A stretch of 64,000 nt of DNA. Origin: Conidiobolus incongruus B7586. Taxonomy: Eukaryota; Entomophthoromycota; Entomophthoromycetes; Entomophthorales; Conidiobolaceae. Location: the NCBI GenBank assembly GCA_000697335.1, contig JNEM01011165.1, forward strand, positions 1 through 64,000, given 5' to 3'. The notes beneath the pieces are model-generated. The model did no database searches, was not told the DNA's origin, and saw only the letters and a program-made list of their open reading frames with translations. Below are positions 38,185-50,738 of the stretch, one piece after another (the first letter of the stretch is position 1; each line of letters opens with the position of its first letter). Position numbers and translations under genes: made by a program.

Positions 38185-40211
38185 ATGGATTAGTGGGCTT
38201 TGGGTGTTATTATGATAGATTTTAATCGGTCATAATCAATATTATATTATTATTATTATTATTATTATTACTATTACTATTATTCATATATATGGCCATG
38301 ATCATTTTTCATTGTAATTTGAACATTTGTCAATTATATAATAAAATCAATCAATTATGAATATATTAATTTATACAAATTATAAAATGGTTCAGCCATA
38401 TGTATATAACTTGTTATATAACAAATATCGATTGATTAATCAGATATAATTAAAATTGTAAATGGTTTCAACATAATCTATTTAAAAAACCTAATATGAT
38501 AAGATTTGAATAGAAATGATTGTAGTGTTTATTTATTTTAGAATTGATGATTAAAAATTCATCATTTTTATTATTGAAATTATCAAATTAATAAATAATC
38601 ATTCAATTATTCGACATTAGTTTTTGGAGCAATCAATTTAAATACTCTTATCACCATAACATCCTATATGATTCCACTTAAATTACATTATTCATTATAA
38701 CTTTGATCCATTGATCCACAATAGAAATGTTATGATTTGGGTCTATCAATTTACAATTATTATTAATTTTTTGATATTACAAATAGACTAGTCTCAACAT
38801 TTTAAATTTCATTCTAAACCATTTTATTGAGTTATATTATTACCATTTCTACTACTCAAACAACTTATTTTTATGGGTGTAATTAAAATCTACATATTTG
38901 ATGTTCTAAAAATGTTAGTTGAATACAACTCATAAAATTAAAACATATCAATTTGGATATATTTATACCATTGAGTGAGGTTATTTAACCAATTCAAACA
39001 CTATTACTTTTTCTGCATATTTTATATTCCTAGAGTATCTACTGATTTAGATAAATATACTGATAATATCTTGATACTTATTATTTTGGCGTAAAATTTA
39101 TTTATATAATATTATTGTATAGAATTTATAATATACTTTTTTATAACAAAATTTTTTTATTTTCAAGTGGACACAAATATTACAATACCTCTCAACTAAT
39201 ATAATATAATGACATGAAATTGATTGGTATATTAATTAGACAACAAAGTTATAAACTAGGAAACTTGGGTCATTGATAAAAGAATATAAACGATGTAAAT
39301 ACTAGAATATTGAATTCTTTATAACATTACACTTAGTGAAACTATCAATTCAATGAGATGGAATTAGTTGGATTGGTATGAGTTATTTTAAATAGGAAAT
39401 TATATCTTATATTTAATCTTTCAATATTTTGATATATACTTCATTTTGTATTATTTTATATTCTCAATAATGTATATGTTTTTGAAAATAGTTAAATTCC
39501 CTATATAATTTTTATATGAATAATTCCTGAATAATTATAAATCCAATTAATATTAAAACTAGAATAAATTTATTAAATAATAAGGTTTACAATAAAAACG
39601 CTTATATTTATGTTAAAGTATATTGGAATTAATCAAAAAATAAAAATAAAAATTATTAAAATTCATTTAATTAGTTGATATTTTTCATATATTTTATATT
39701 TCTATATAAATGACTCTCTTATAAAAGAAAACATAACAATACTAAAAATAATGCATCAATTTGTATACCTAGTTTATTTATATCAGATTTGTGTCGATAA
39801 CTAGTTATGAAATAAAATTCAAATTGAAAATTTAACAATGTCACTACAAATTATTGAGTTTTCATTCAAATTGAACATTAACTATATTAATTGAATTATT
39901 GTTGGATTAAATTAATAAATTCAAAGATTTCTAGAGAATAAATTATTTGATATGGAGTATCTATAAAATTCAGTATTTGGTAAATATTAAATTGATTGAT
40001 TAATAATTATTTGTTTTTATGTTCATAATTTTTTATAATACAATATTTTAATATTATTATAATATAATAAAAAACAAATACATGTTAATTATTAGTTTAC
40101 TAGGGGATTAAATCAAATAATTGGTAAATTTAATTCAAAAAACAATATGATTTGATTATTAGATGGTAATTCATTGAATTAATAGGTGGTGATAGAATAT
40201 TGAGATATTTT
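38185..40211. other. 2-kb AT-rich gene-free stretch
   Basis: No coding frame seen. Includes a trinucleotide ATT-type repeat at about 38245-38286. Confidence 0.4.
38245..38286. repeat. (ATT)n microsatellite
   Basis: About 42 bases of TTA/ATT trinucleotide repeat with two substitutions to ACT units. Confidence 0.8.
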
Positions 40212-40700
40212 TGCGGGTACGAAAGTTGCTTCTAATCTAATATCATGGGCCTTTTCAAGGACCACTCTATCCCTAAGGGAACCATCAGCCCCATCCACCT
40301 CCCATTTTCCTCTTCAACCCTATCTACGACGACTCAATCCCGGAGATTCATCAGAATTAGCACTCAAATGCACACGCTTAAATATCCTTTCATCAGTCAA
40401 ATTAGCGGGATCAGGAACACTGGAACGAGGTCCCAAAGGAACAGGAATCGATACATTAGGAATTAGGTTAACCTTATATAGTTCAGCATTAGATCGAGCA
40501 CTCAAATCAGCAGCACTGACTCAGTAATCTAATTTGAATACTTTAAAATTGACATCTTGTCGTTGCAACTTCATCGATTCTAGATTAGTAAAAAATGCCC
40601 CAGCTCCCGCCAATTTTAAATTTTCTTTGGGTCTTCCAAGTACAATGAAATTGTTACCTAAAGTGGATGGAGCAATTCATTCTTGAACTGGATTTTGAGA
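40212..40700 (-). pseudogene. Decayed coding relic of unknown family
   Basis: An island of clearly higher GC and coding-like composition on the minus strand, surrounded by very AT-rich DNA. In one frame, phrases such as NNFIVLGRPKENLKLAGAG, SARSNAELYKVNLIPNVSIP and SSVPDPANLTDERIFKRVHL read smoothly, separated by several in-frame stops. A 61-residue open segment lies at 40320-40505. I do not recognise the family. It looks like the remains of one protein-coding exon, host or mobile, that lost function recently enough to keep its composition. Confidence 0.55.
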
Positions 40701-43700
40701 TTGAAATGATTAAAGTTATAGTCAAAATTACAATATATCACATATTTTAACATTTAAACAGATTTTCAAATTAATTATAAAGCTCTGCTACTTTGTAATA
40801 TTTATTATTATATTTATTCAAAGTTGATTAAATTTTATAATTTTTGTTCAAATCCTATAAGGAGTCCAAAAATTATAAAAGGGTGAACTCTAACACCAAT
40901 CTTGGAAGTTTTATATAATAGGCAATTATATAATAAAAGATTATGTTTCTAGCAGAATTGATGCCTTAATAAATCCTTATATGGCATTGAGAACACTTAA
41001 AAGCCTTGTTTAATGAGAGTTATAAAAAATATTCATAACTACCATAGATTCAATTTTTATGATATTTATCATCAATAATTACCTTATAACAAATTCTCGA
41101 TCATTTAGTTTAATATCTTTTATAAATTTTTTATTTTGACAATTTTTACTAGTTTTTCTTTTACCAGCTTTTAAATCTCAAATTAATCAAGCAAGATTAT
41201 ATTAATATTATTTAATTAACTTGGTTTTTATATGTCTTATTTACAAGGCCATTTTAATCTGCTTATTAATATTATTAATATATTTTTTTAATCTTACGGC
41301 ATTTTTTTCATTGATTTCTTATTGTCTATACAATTTCTAAATTATAAATGAAATAATGAAATCTATAACCTCTTTTAATATTTTTTACTTTTTTTAATAC
41401 ATAGAATCATAAAAAGCAAATTCTTAACTATTTTATATATAAGTATTAAGGGGTTAAAATTTATTTTTAGATTATATTGTAATTTATATTTAAGTTTCCA
41501 TTTTCAGTATATGTGATATAAAGATATAAACATGAAATTCACATTGCTTAATTATGTAAATAAAATGATTAAAATTAGAATTTATAACAATGATTTAACT
41601 AGTCAAATTATGTTAATATAAAAATAAGCAAAATAAAAAATATATACCTTATTCGAAAATATAAAGTGAATAATGTTTAATACTAGTTTTTTGACTTATA
41701 ATTCCAAGTTTGGATTTTATTATTTAGGAAATCAATAATATAATGTAGGTTGATAAATATTGTATAAAAAAGGAGTCATAATAATTTTGATATCAAATAA
41801 ATATTCTGATATTAATAAGGAAATTTCTTATTAAAATTAATGAAAAATATTATTTATTAAATCAAAAAAATATTGAATTAAATTATAATATATATTAAGA
41901 TATTTATTTATAATTAGTAAATATTTTCAATATCAAATATGATTTAAATTCTATAATTATGAATAATTTTTATTATTTTGTTTATTATCAACAATTTTAA
42001 ATACTTATTTAGTTTTTAAATTAATTTGAATTTAATCATCTTATTTTTAATTTTTTTTCAATATAAGATATATTGATTTTTTAATATTAATATATATTTT
42101 CAATTGTATTCAGTATTTTTAAATTTTTTTATCAGTATTAATATATTTATAAATTTCGAAAAGTTAAACTTAATAATTATTCTTCTAAGTTTTTTTCTCC
42201 TAAATTATAATTTTTTTTCAATTAAAATAATTTTGTATATTTTGTAACAAAGGAATTAAATCTATTTAACTGCCATTTTATAATGTTTTATAATAATTTT
42301 TTTTAAAAAAATACTAATGATATAATTTAATAAATTATTTATTTTTCTTGAATATTTTAATTATTATTCTTAAAATTTAATATTAAAATATTATAATAAA
42401 ATATTTAGAAAAAAATTTTATTTTTGTCATTTTTGGGGTTAAATAATTCATTTAATAAATAATATAGGATTTTGTTTAATTATAATAAAAATATCTATAG
42501 AGAAATATTTGATTAAAAATTATCATAAATATTGAAATTAAGATATATTAATTGCATAATTATTGAATTAAAACAGATAGGTATTATTGAGATATAATAA
42601 CTTATTAGTTTTATTATAAAATATAATATTATATCCATCTTTTTAAAAATATATTCAAGTAATTCAAAGTTATTATAACTGAGTTTATTAATAATAATAA
42701 TAGCTTCATATATAGTCTTTTTATATATCGATTTTAATTATTTTTAAAAACCATGATAATTGTAATTATTTCCTGATTTGATATTATAAATAATTTTTAA
42801 AAAAAAAACATTCTTAATTTATTGGGCTTATTATTCAAGATAATGCTTTTGGTGATTTAAAAAGAATTTTATATAGTAATATATTTTAGATTAAATATTA
42901 CTTTAAATAATTTATTCAATATTAAACACTGAGAAAACTTGAATTTATATAGGTTTTATATAAATCTTATTTTTATGGCTATGAATGAATATATAAAATT
43001 ACTTGATAAAGTTCCTAATCATTTATATATATCAGTGATAAGAATATGATCAGAATTTTATTTTATTCAAGGAATTTATAATATAAGTAATATTATATTA
43101 TATAATAATATCCAAGTATTTATTTTACGAATGGTAGTTTATATGGGCTTTAATTAAAAAATTATTTGTTATACTCAAAGCCAGCAAAAATTCCAGGAAG
43201 AGTTTATATGGTTTTATTAGATTATATATAGTCTAAAGGTTATGTAATGAATGTTGTTGGTAAATTCAATATATTGTACGGGAAAACACATTAACGATGA
43301 CGTAATCAAGTTAATATATCAATAAGTTTATTTAGGCTTTGAATTTAATTGTTAAAACAAATATATTAGTTAATATAGTAGATGATATCAATATGTAATA
43401 TATTATTGATAGAGATAATCTGAAATTTTAGGAAAAAGTAGTAATTAACAATAATCAGAAAAGAAGAGTAAGATATTAAGAGGAAAAGAGAAGAGCTGAT
43501 TTGATTAGATTAATCAAGGGTATTTATACTATTAAATTGATTTTAAACAGGATTTTGAGTATAAATTATTTAATTAATCAAATGTTAATTTAAACATGGG
43601 ACTATATAAAAGAAATTCAAGGACTAGTGTCTTAACAGGTTATTAGTAATATAATATTTTAATCCAATTTATAAAATTTAAATTGAAATCAAATTAATTG

Positions 43701-44864
43701 ATTAAAAATAAAAAGAAATAAACCATTTATTAAATTCAAATATTCAAAATCAAAAATTTAAATAAAATTAATAATTTATATTATTATATTTATTCAAAAT
43801 AGAAATTACTGAAATAAACAAAGTTAATTTATTATTATCAATTTTAAATGATTCAATTAGATTGATCTATTAACCATTCAATTTAAAATCTTCCCAAAAC
43901 TTATTAGTAAACACTGATGATTATATATATAATTGTATTATTTGATTATTTGATTATTTTGATGTTTATTTGGTATTAGAATTTATAACAACTGAATAAA
44001 ATTTTGGCTGAATATCAATCGAAATCACAATATTGATTTTTATATACTTTATTAATAATAGAAATAACAAATATTATTGAAGTTATTGATTAATATATTT
44101 TATGAATTTTTATAATAAAAATAAAAATAATTTTTATTTGGTTAATAATTATATTATATTAATAAAAAGATTGTAAATTTAATAATAATAGACTGAAATT
44201 GGATTTATATTTAATTAGTTAAAAAACATTTAAATTTTAAGTCCCAATCTGTGGCGTTTTATATTTAAAGGGTAATATTAATAAAAACTTACCCTAATTG
44301 AAATTAAATTGAATTTAATTTGTCATTTCAATTTTATTAAATTAATAATAAACTAAACCATTTACATTTAGAATAAAAAATGGATGGTAAACTTTGTTAA
44401 TAATTTTAATATTACATCTTATTCACTTATGAATAACTTTATGATAATATATATATATTTGAAATATAATGAGGAAACTAAAAATTACTGATTCTAGTCC
44501 AAATTATTCAATAAAACTTATGAAGTTAGTTGAAATATAATTTTATAATATTTATCAAATTTTTATTATTTAGTCATTATTATCAACATAAATATATGAC
44601 TTATATGAATTATTTTATATTTTTAAACTGGGTAATTTAATCGTATTATATCATATATAATTACTCCATTTTGTAAACCATATCAAAGAAATAGATTTCT
44701 AAATAGTAAATCATTGTTATGAGAATTAAACTTTACAATTAGTATTCATGGTTAACCCAACATAAATATATAGTAAACAAATCAATATAATGCAAATTTA
44801 TAACTCATTATATTCAATTCTAAAAAATTAATTAATTACATCAATCCAATATCGTTGAAAAAGG
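40701..44864. other. 4.2-kb very AT-rich gene-free stretch
   Basis: Among the most AT-rich parts of the window, particularly 41.0-43.0 kb. No supported gene. A faint polymerase-like phrase near 43.14-43.26 kb is discussed under rejected items. Confidence 0.4.
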
Positions 44865-45135
44865 TTAAAATCTTCGATAACCACCTCCTCTAAAATAAGC
44901 ACGATGATGACGACTTCCAAACTGAGAACCAACAGACTGGGTATCTGCAACATGCTCAGCACCCAAATCGGTTAAAATTGGTTGATCAGTAATTGCCATG
45001 AAACTGTTAGTTTCGACTGGAGGCGCCAAACAAAAAGGTAACAAACTCAGAATATTTAACAGCTTCTTAGCTAAATTATATAAACAATAATGTTTTGAAT
45101 ACTTAGGTTATAATTTTCATTACATTGGTTTTCAT
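44865..45135 (-). CDS. Possible tiny secreted protein, two exons
   Basis: Read leftward, the main exon (about 45070 down to 44865) encodes KKLLNILSLLPFCLA then PPVETNSFMAITDQPILTDL, followed by QFGSRHHRAYFRGGGYRRF and a stop. A small first exon ending at a GTAATG donor (MKTN, start at 45135) joins in frame to a CTAAG acceptor and would complete a signal peptide. The mature peptide is about 50 residues with a basic Arg/Gly/His-rich C-terminus. The first exon is my inference; the main exon stands on its composition and its clean signal-peptide plus tail structure. Confidence 0.45.
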
Positions 45136-45664
45136 ACTGGTTTGGATATTCTCAATTTTGTGGATTAATAATAGTTATCAAATTAATGAAAGTTTTAGCT
45201 TCAATAAACTACATATTTATATAAGATATCAATTTAATTAATACTTCACAATATTATGCAAATTAAAATATATAATTTTTCTTTAATTTTTTTTTCTAAA
45301 ATTTTAAAATATTCATGTATTATAGTCAAATTGAAAAAATAGCTTTTTTTTAAAAATGATTTTATTAGGAACTATTGAATTAATGTTCTATAATATTAAA
45401 TACATTTTATTAGTATGAAAATCAGTTTAGTAATTTAATAATACAGACTTTTTTACTAGGATATATAATTTAATAATCTTATGTTAAAATACAAAAAAAT
45501 TGATAGAATAAGAGGAATAAAAGAAAATATTTTCTTTATCATATTCAAATAAATATTTTTTTTATTAAAATTTTTCAATAAATAATAGAAGCAGTCAGAA
45601 TTTGATATTAATATAAATAATATTCAATAATCCAACAGTATTCCATTATATCGTTACTACAAAA
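45136..45664. other. Intergenic spacer
   Basis: AT-rich DNA between two leftward small secreted genes. No feature seen. Confidence 0.4.
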
Positions 45665-45991
45665 CTATGAGCAATACACATCGATCACTTGATTATTATC
45701 ACTAGGATCAAAAACCACGTTGAGTCGATCTGGAACAGGATAAGCTTGGCCTACATCTTCAACCTTGACGACGAGACGATTTGATGGTAAATCCCTTACG
45801 CAAGCACTGGTACCAAATCCAGAAAAGCATTTCGTCTCCGGATTGAATTTACTACCTTTGAGATGATTCCAAGCTGCTACATTACATTCACCACCATTAC
45901 TTGAAGGATGTTCAGGAATTGTTGCTCCAACTGAGTATAATAAACCCAAGCTTATAAAACAAGTGAATAATTTATAATTTACTATATTCAT
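45665..45991 (-). CDS. Secreted I78-like protease inhibitor, copy 1
   Basis: A single exon of 108 residues from the ATG at 45991. The signal peptide MNIVNYKLFTCFISLGLLYS plus VGA precedes a compact domain: CNVAAWNHLKGSKFNPETKC, RLVVKVEDVGQAYPVPDRLN and VVFDPSDNNQVIDVYC. The closing segment RLNVVFDPSDNNQVIDVYC follows the pattern of the I78 inhibitor family (fungal elastase inhibitors end in RLNIQVNENNEIISAHC-like sequence). Such proteins block subtilisin/elastase-type serine proteases. An ATG 48 bases upstream in the same frame would place polar and aromatic residues before the signal peptide, so I choose 45991. Four cysteines in the mature part. Homology to I78 is by recall of the pattern, hence moderate confidence. 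Confidence 0.62.
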   Translation of the reverse strand: MNIVNYKLFTCFISLGLLYSVGATIPEHPSSNGGECNVAAWNHLKGSKFNPETKCFSGFGTSACVRDLPSNRLVVKVEDVGQAYPVPDRLNVVFDPSDNNQVIDVYCS

Positions 45992-47445
45992 TCCAAAATT
46001 CAAAAATGAAAAGTAATAAATTAACAAATTTATTGCCATTTATATGATTTTCTTAAATTTTATATTTAGCTAAATAGCCTCAAGTGAATTAAAATTCATA
46101 GTGAAACTTGAGATAATTTTATATAGTTTCAAAGAAATATTGGCTAAATTTTCAATGTTTCATTCAAAATAATTTTAATTTCGCCAAAAAATAAATTTTA
46201 TATTAAAAATTTATTTTAATTATTATAAATTAGAATTTATATTAATTTAAAAATATTTATATTATATTCTGTGTTAACTATCAAATAAATATTTTAATAA
46301 ACTTAATGTAAGAAATCATAATTCAATATAATTTATATTAATTTTTATTTTTAATTATAATAATAATTTTTCAATTAATCTTTCAAGCGCATATATAAAA
46401 TACTTAACTAATCCAGTAATTTAACTAAATTGTTTTATTTCAAACAATGAAATTGATCCAATACCTTTCAGATTAATTCAGAATATACTGATTCAGATTC
46501 AAACGCCACTATTTTATTAAATTTGAAATTGACACTAAAATACAATATATAAACTGCATATTTGGTGAATATTAATTCAGTAACTAATTATTTATGAAAT
46601 TATTAATATTAATATATTGCTTTTAAGTAATATTGAATTTATATAGTTATATTATATAATTCATTTTTTGGTTTGAGTGTTCAAGAGCAATTATCAATTT
46701 TTTGTTTTTATATCCTATAGAATTCGTTAAATTAATAATTTAATTATATTTACAATTTTTATTTCTATAGTTAATGAATGATTCCAAAATTTTTTTTACA
46801 TAATTCATTTTAATTTCTCAAACATTATTATGTTATGGTGAGATAAGTCTGAAGTTATAATGGCCACTGGGAATTAAAGATTTGATAGAAAATTTAATAT
46901 TTTAATTTTAATCAATTTATCAGTAAGTTTTTTAATACAAAATAATTGAACAATTAATAATTATAATTGATTGATTTCACAAATCAAAATATCATTATAT
47001 AATTTTATTTCAATATGTCTTAAAACGCTCAAAATGATAAAAATATTATTTGATTTACTTACCATTTTCAACTTAATTTTTTATTCTTTCAAAATTCTAA
47101 ATTAATAAAATCATAATCCTAGTGAATAAAATGATTAACTAAAATGAATGTTATAATATATTACAGTGAGTTAAATTAGTTTTTGAAATTTTTATAATAT
47201 TTATAATGATTGTAATTAAATCTTGATATTTTTCAAATGACTAAGCGAATTTAATGAATACTATACTAATGCATAAATGCTGTTGAAAGTGTACAAAAAG
47301 ATAATATATAATAACTTTAATATTCAGATGAATAAGGAATATTTTTACTATCAAGTATGATGAAAATTTCGAAATCAAAGTAAATATGATTTATTAATAA
47401 ACTTATAATATTTAACCAATGTTTAAATAAATAAAGGAATATCAA
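45992..47445. other. Spacer between the two I78-like genes
   Basis: About 1.45 kb of AT-rich DNA. No frame or RNA feature seen. Confidence 0.4.
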
Positions 47446-47751
47446 TTAAGAACAACTCACATCCATCACAATATTATTATCGCTAGGGTTATAAATTACA
47501 TTCAAACGACCAGCTACTGGATAAATTTGGCCTACATCTTCCAGCTTAACAACAATACGATTTTCTGGTAAATCGCTCACACAGATTCCATTTTCAATCC
47601 CTGCGAAGCACTTCGTCTCGAGATTGAAATGAGTTCCTTTAAGGTACGCCCAATCCGATGCATTGCATACAGGATCTAAATCGGGATTGGGAACCAGTGC
47701 AAGCGAGTATAATAACCCAATATTCAAAGAGAAAAATAGACAATGTAACAT
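47446..47751 (-). CDS. Secreted I78-like protease inhibitor, copy 2
   Basis: A single exon of 101 residues. The signal peptide MLHCLFFSLNIGLLYSLA is followed by a short acidic/proline stretch. The domain contains CNASDWAYLKGTHFNLETKC, NRIVVKLEDVGQIYPVAGRL and NVIYNPSDNNIVMDVSC. It is colinear with copy 1 with the same cysteine positions, so the two are tandem paralogues about 1.5 kb apart. They differ mainly in the signal peptide and the spacer behind it, while the core repeats the K.EDVGQ.YPV..RLNV phrase. Inhibitory role is inferred from the I78-like closing segment. Confidence 0.62.
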   Translation of the reverse strand: MLHCLFFSLNIGLLYSLALVPNPDLDPVCNASDWAYLKGTHFNLETKCFAGIENGICVSDLPENRIVVKLEDVGQIYPVAGRLNVIYNPSDNNIVMDVSCS

Positions 47752-48311
47752 AATAATCCAAAATTTGAAGTCAATGTGAATTCACCTAATAATTCCTATA
47801 CATTTTATAGCCAATACTAAAACCTTCAAAGCTTCAAAATTACAATATGACTTATTGTTACCATCATTGGATTCAGGGTTCGTGCTCACTTCTATAACCA
47901 AAATATGAAACTAAATTCTTAAAATTATTTGAATAATTTAAACCCCCAAATTGACTTAAAATGATGAATAATAAATTCATTTTATTTTTTAACCCTAAAT
48001 CATATTCATAATATATTAATAAAATAATATTTTATATAATAAATATTAATTGAATTAATATTAACTAAATTTTTTTCATTTAATGAAAATAATCAAATAA
48101 GTTTTAACAATGAAATTTGAAAAAAAAATAAAAAAGGTAAAAATATTAAAATTTAAAAGAGTTAATAGATTAATAATTTGGAGAAAAAAAATAAAATATA
48201 ATAGGAAAGTAATATCATGTATCAGAAAAATACTTAATAACAGGATAAATTATTGAAAAATAAATAATATTGAAAAACATGTACTAAGTTTCCAAAAATA
48301 AACCCATTTAA
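47752..48311. other. Intergenic spacer, promoter side of I78-like copy 2
   Basis: AT-rich spacer up to tRNA-Asp copy 2. Contains the candidate TATA element listed separately. Confidence 0.4.
47803..47809 (-). promoter_or_regulatory. Candidate TATA box of I78-like copy 2
   Basis: On the minus strand GGCTATAAAATGTATAGG gives a TATAAAA element about 52-58 bases before the ATG at 47751. The position is reasonable for a TATA box. Confidence 0.4.
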
Positions 48312-48383
48312 TCTTCGATAGTATAGTGGTGAGTATACCCGCCTGTCACGCGGGTGACCTGGGTTCAATTCCCAGTCGGAGAG
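48312..48383 (+). tRNA. tRNA-Asp (anticodon GTC), copy 2
   Basis: Identical over all 72 bases to the minus-strand copy at 29921-29992, here on the plus strand. Same acceptor, D, anticodon (loop CTGTCAC) and T arms, followed by TTTTT as Pol III terminator. Confidence 0.96.
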
Positions 48384-49079
48384 TTTTTCTCAAAAATTTT
48401 CCCTTCAACAATCGTCATAATCTATTTAATTTGTTTTATTTAAATTTTTTTAAATTATATTTAATTTAACCATGTATAAACTAAATATTCCATAAATCAT
48501 ATATTTTTGAAATTAATATTTTATTTTTTCTATAAATAATATTTCACATTTTGAAATATTAGTATTCTATAATATATTAAATAATTTTACTATACTAATT
48601 ATTATTATTATTATTATGAAATATCTGAACATATCTCGTAACATTTGCAATCTAGCTATTGTGAAATAAAGCTTTATTTTTAATAATCATCATTTTATTA
48701 ATACCAAAATACATTTTTATATTTAAATATACAGCTAATAAGCTAATGGTTGGGATTAATTTAATATTTTTAATAATAATAAATCTAATATAATATATTA
48801 ATAAATGAATAGAAATTTTTAATATTTATCACCAATCAAAAAAAATTAATAATCATTTAAATTCATTTACTGTTATAACTTCACATCAATTTATTTGATA
48901 TTTTTAATTTTATTTATTTTTCTTGTCCTAAATTTTAAAATTTTAAAATTTGTATATACAATAACTTATTAAGTCTCAAGCTTAAAAATGATTTTTTCAT
49001 TTGCCATATTTATAATGACACAAAAATTGTCATATTTTTAAAGCAAAATTTATGAAGTAATTCACAATAAATTAATAGA
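48384..49079. other. AT-rich spacer between tRNA-Asp and the virus-like element
   Basis: No feature beyond a short ATT repeat near 48597-48617. Confidence 0.4.
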
Positions 49080-50738
49080 TATTTATAATGACGATCAACT
49101 GAAAAAAGATCTCTCAACTACTTTGTCAACTATTCTATTTATCACATAAAAGAAACTATGGAAATTCAATCTCAGTCATACTTTCTCAGATAATGTAACT
49201 TTAAAGAAATTGAATTTATAAATGAGAAATATTATATATCGCGTGAGAACAGCGGATTGAATATTAATATCATTATAGCTACTGCCCAAAAATTTATTTC
49301 CAATCCCACTGATGAACCATCAATTAGAAAGGTAATCATTATATTATATAGCTCATTAATAATTATAAGTCAAAGATATTAGTATACCATTTCAAAGAAT
49401 AATACCATTTGTTAATATTATTAAATATATATTTGTTGATAAATTTATCTGTATGCTATTTTTGACCAGAGAAATTGAAGGCTGTCATACAGATCAACAA
49501 AAAATAGTTAGACACAAAAAGTAACTTATATTTTTGAAGCAGAATATACATTAAGTGTCCTACAGCATTTTTTAAAAAAATTTCTCATTATTATAATTAT
49601 GATTAATTTATAATTTAATGTTTTATCTATTATAAGATAAATCTCAAAATGAAATTCGCAAAAACCACTCAAGGTTCCAGAAATCAGTGGATACAATTCT
49701 TGGTATAACAATATTGGTGACTACAAATATCAATTTAAATTTAAAAACATTCCAACCTTTGATACTGAATCTGACTTGAAGTCTGAAATTCCCACGCTTA
49801 CTTCAATTGATAATTATAATCATCTGTCTCTTTATTGAGTATTGAACAAGTTGATTCAGTATGTCCGCCTTCATGCCTTGATCAATAGAGTGACAGAAGA
49901 ATACAACAAAAATGATTGACAAGTTTTAAAAAACTGCTAGAAATGCGGAATATAGAAAATAAGAGACAAAGTTCCTAATGCAAATAGGACCTTCCAAAAT
50001 CAACTAAGCGAGAATACAAAATATGTTTTTTAGTTAATAGACCGGGCGAAGGGATAATATAATTCTTAAAAAATCATATATCACCTTGTCATATTGGTGA
50101 AGCTCAAAATTTATTTCACAGCAATTAGCCAAAAAATTATCACAATACTCACTAATCAACAAATTAAGATTAGATATAGAAAACTGAGATATTTTCAATA
50201 TCAGAGTCTTTGAATTCAAGCCTATACACCAAAACATAAATGACATATCATTATAACCCTAAATCATAAAAAATAGAAAATTATCAAAAATATTATGATT
50301 GTGATCAAAAAAATGAAATAGCTAAATCAATAAACATACCTCAAACTTTAAACATTTTTCGAGAAATTGCTAATATACCATCTAATCAGTCACAACCATC
50401 TGAAATTGTGTTGGGAGATGTCGGTCAAAGTCAAATTAGCGAATAGATTCGATCTTAATTTTATAATATTCAAACTTCAAAAAAAATGGTCGGAAAAAAA
50501 CGATACTAGTCAAAGAAAACTAAAGAATCCAAAAATTCATTAATTTAAATATTTTTTCAAGAATAATTATGAACCTAATATAAATAAAATGAATAATATT
50601 TAATTTATTAATTGAATTATATATTGTTTAATTTGAAAAATATATAAAATTAATAAAAATTTTGTAGAGAAATTTATAAATGTATTTAGCATTTTTTTTC
50701 AAAAGACAGTGAAAAATGGTTTATTAAATTAATAGGAT

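Noticed and set aside
43140-43260. Faint reverse-transcriptase-like phrase (SLYGL... and later SKGY) suggesting an old Ty1/copia-type fossil
   Set aside because: Only a handful of residues in very AT-rich DNA, no other recognisable parts and no terminal repeats; too weak to call.
42400-44300. Recurrent AT-rich words considered as tandem repeats
   Set aside because: No fixed period or unit could be seen by eye; consistent with composition alone.
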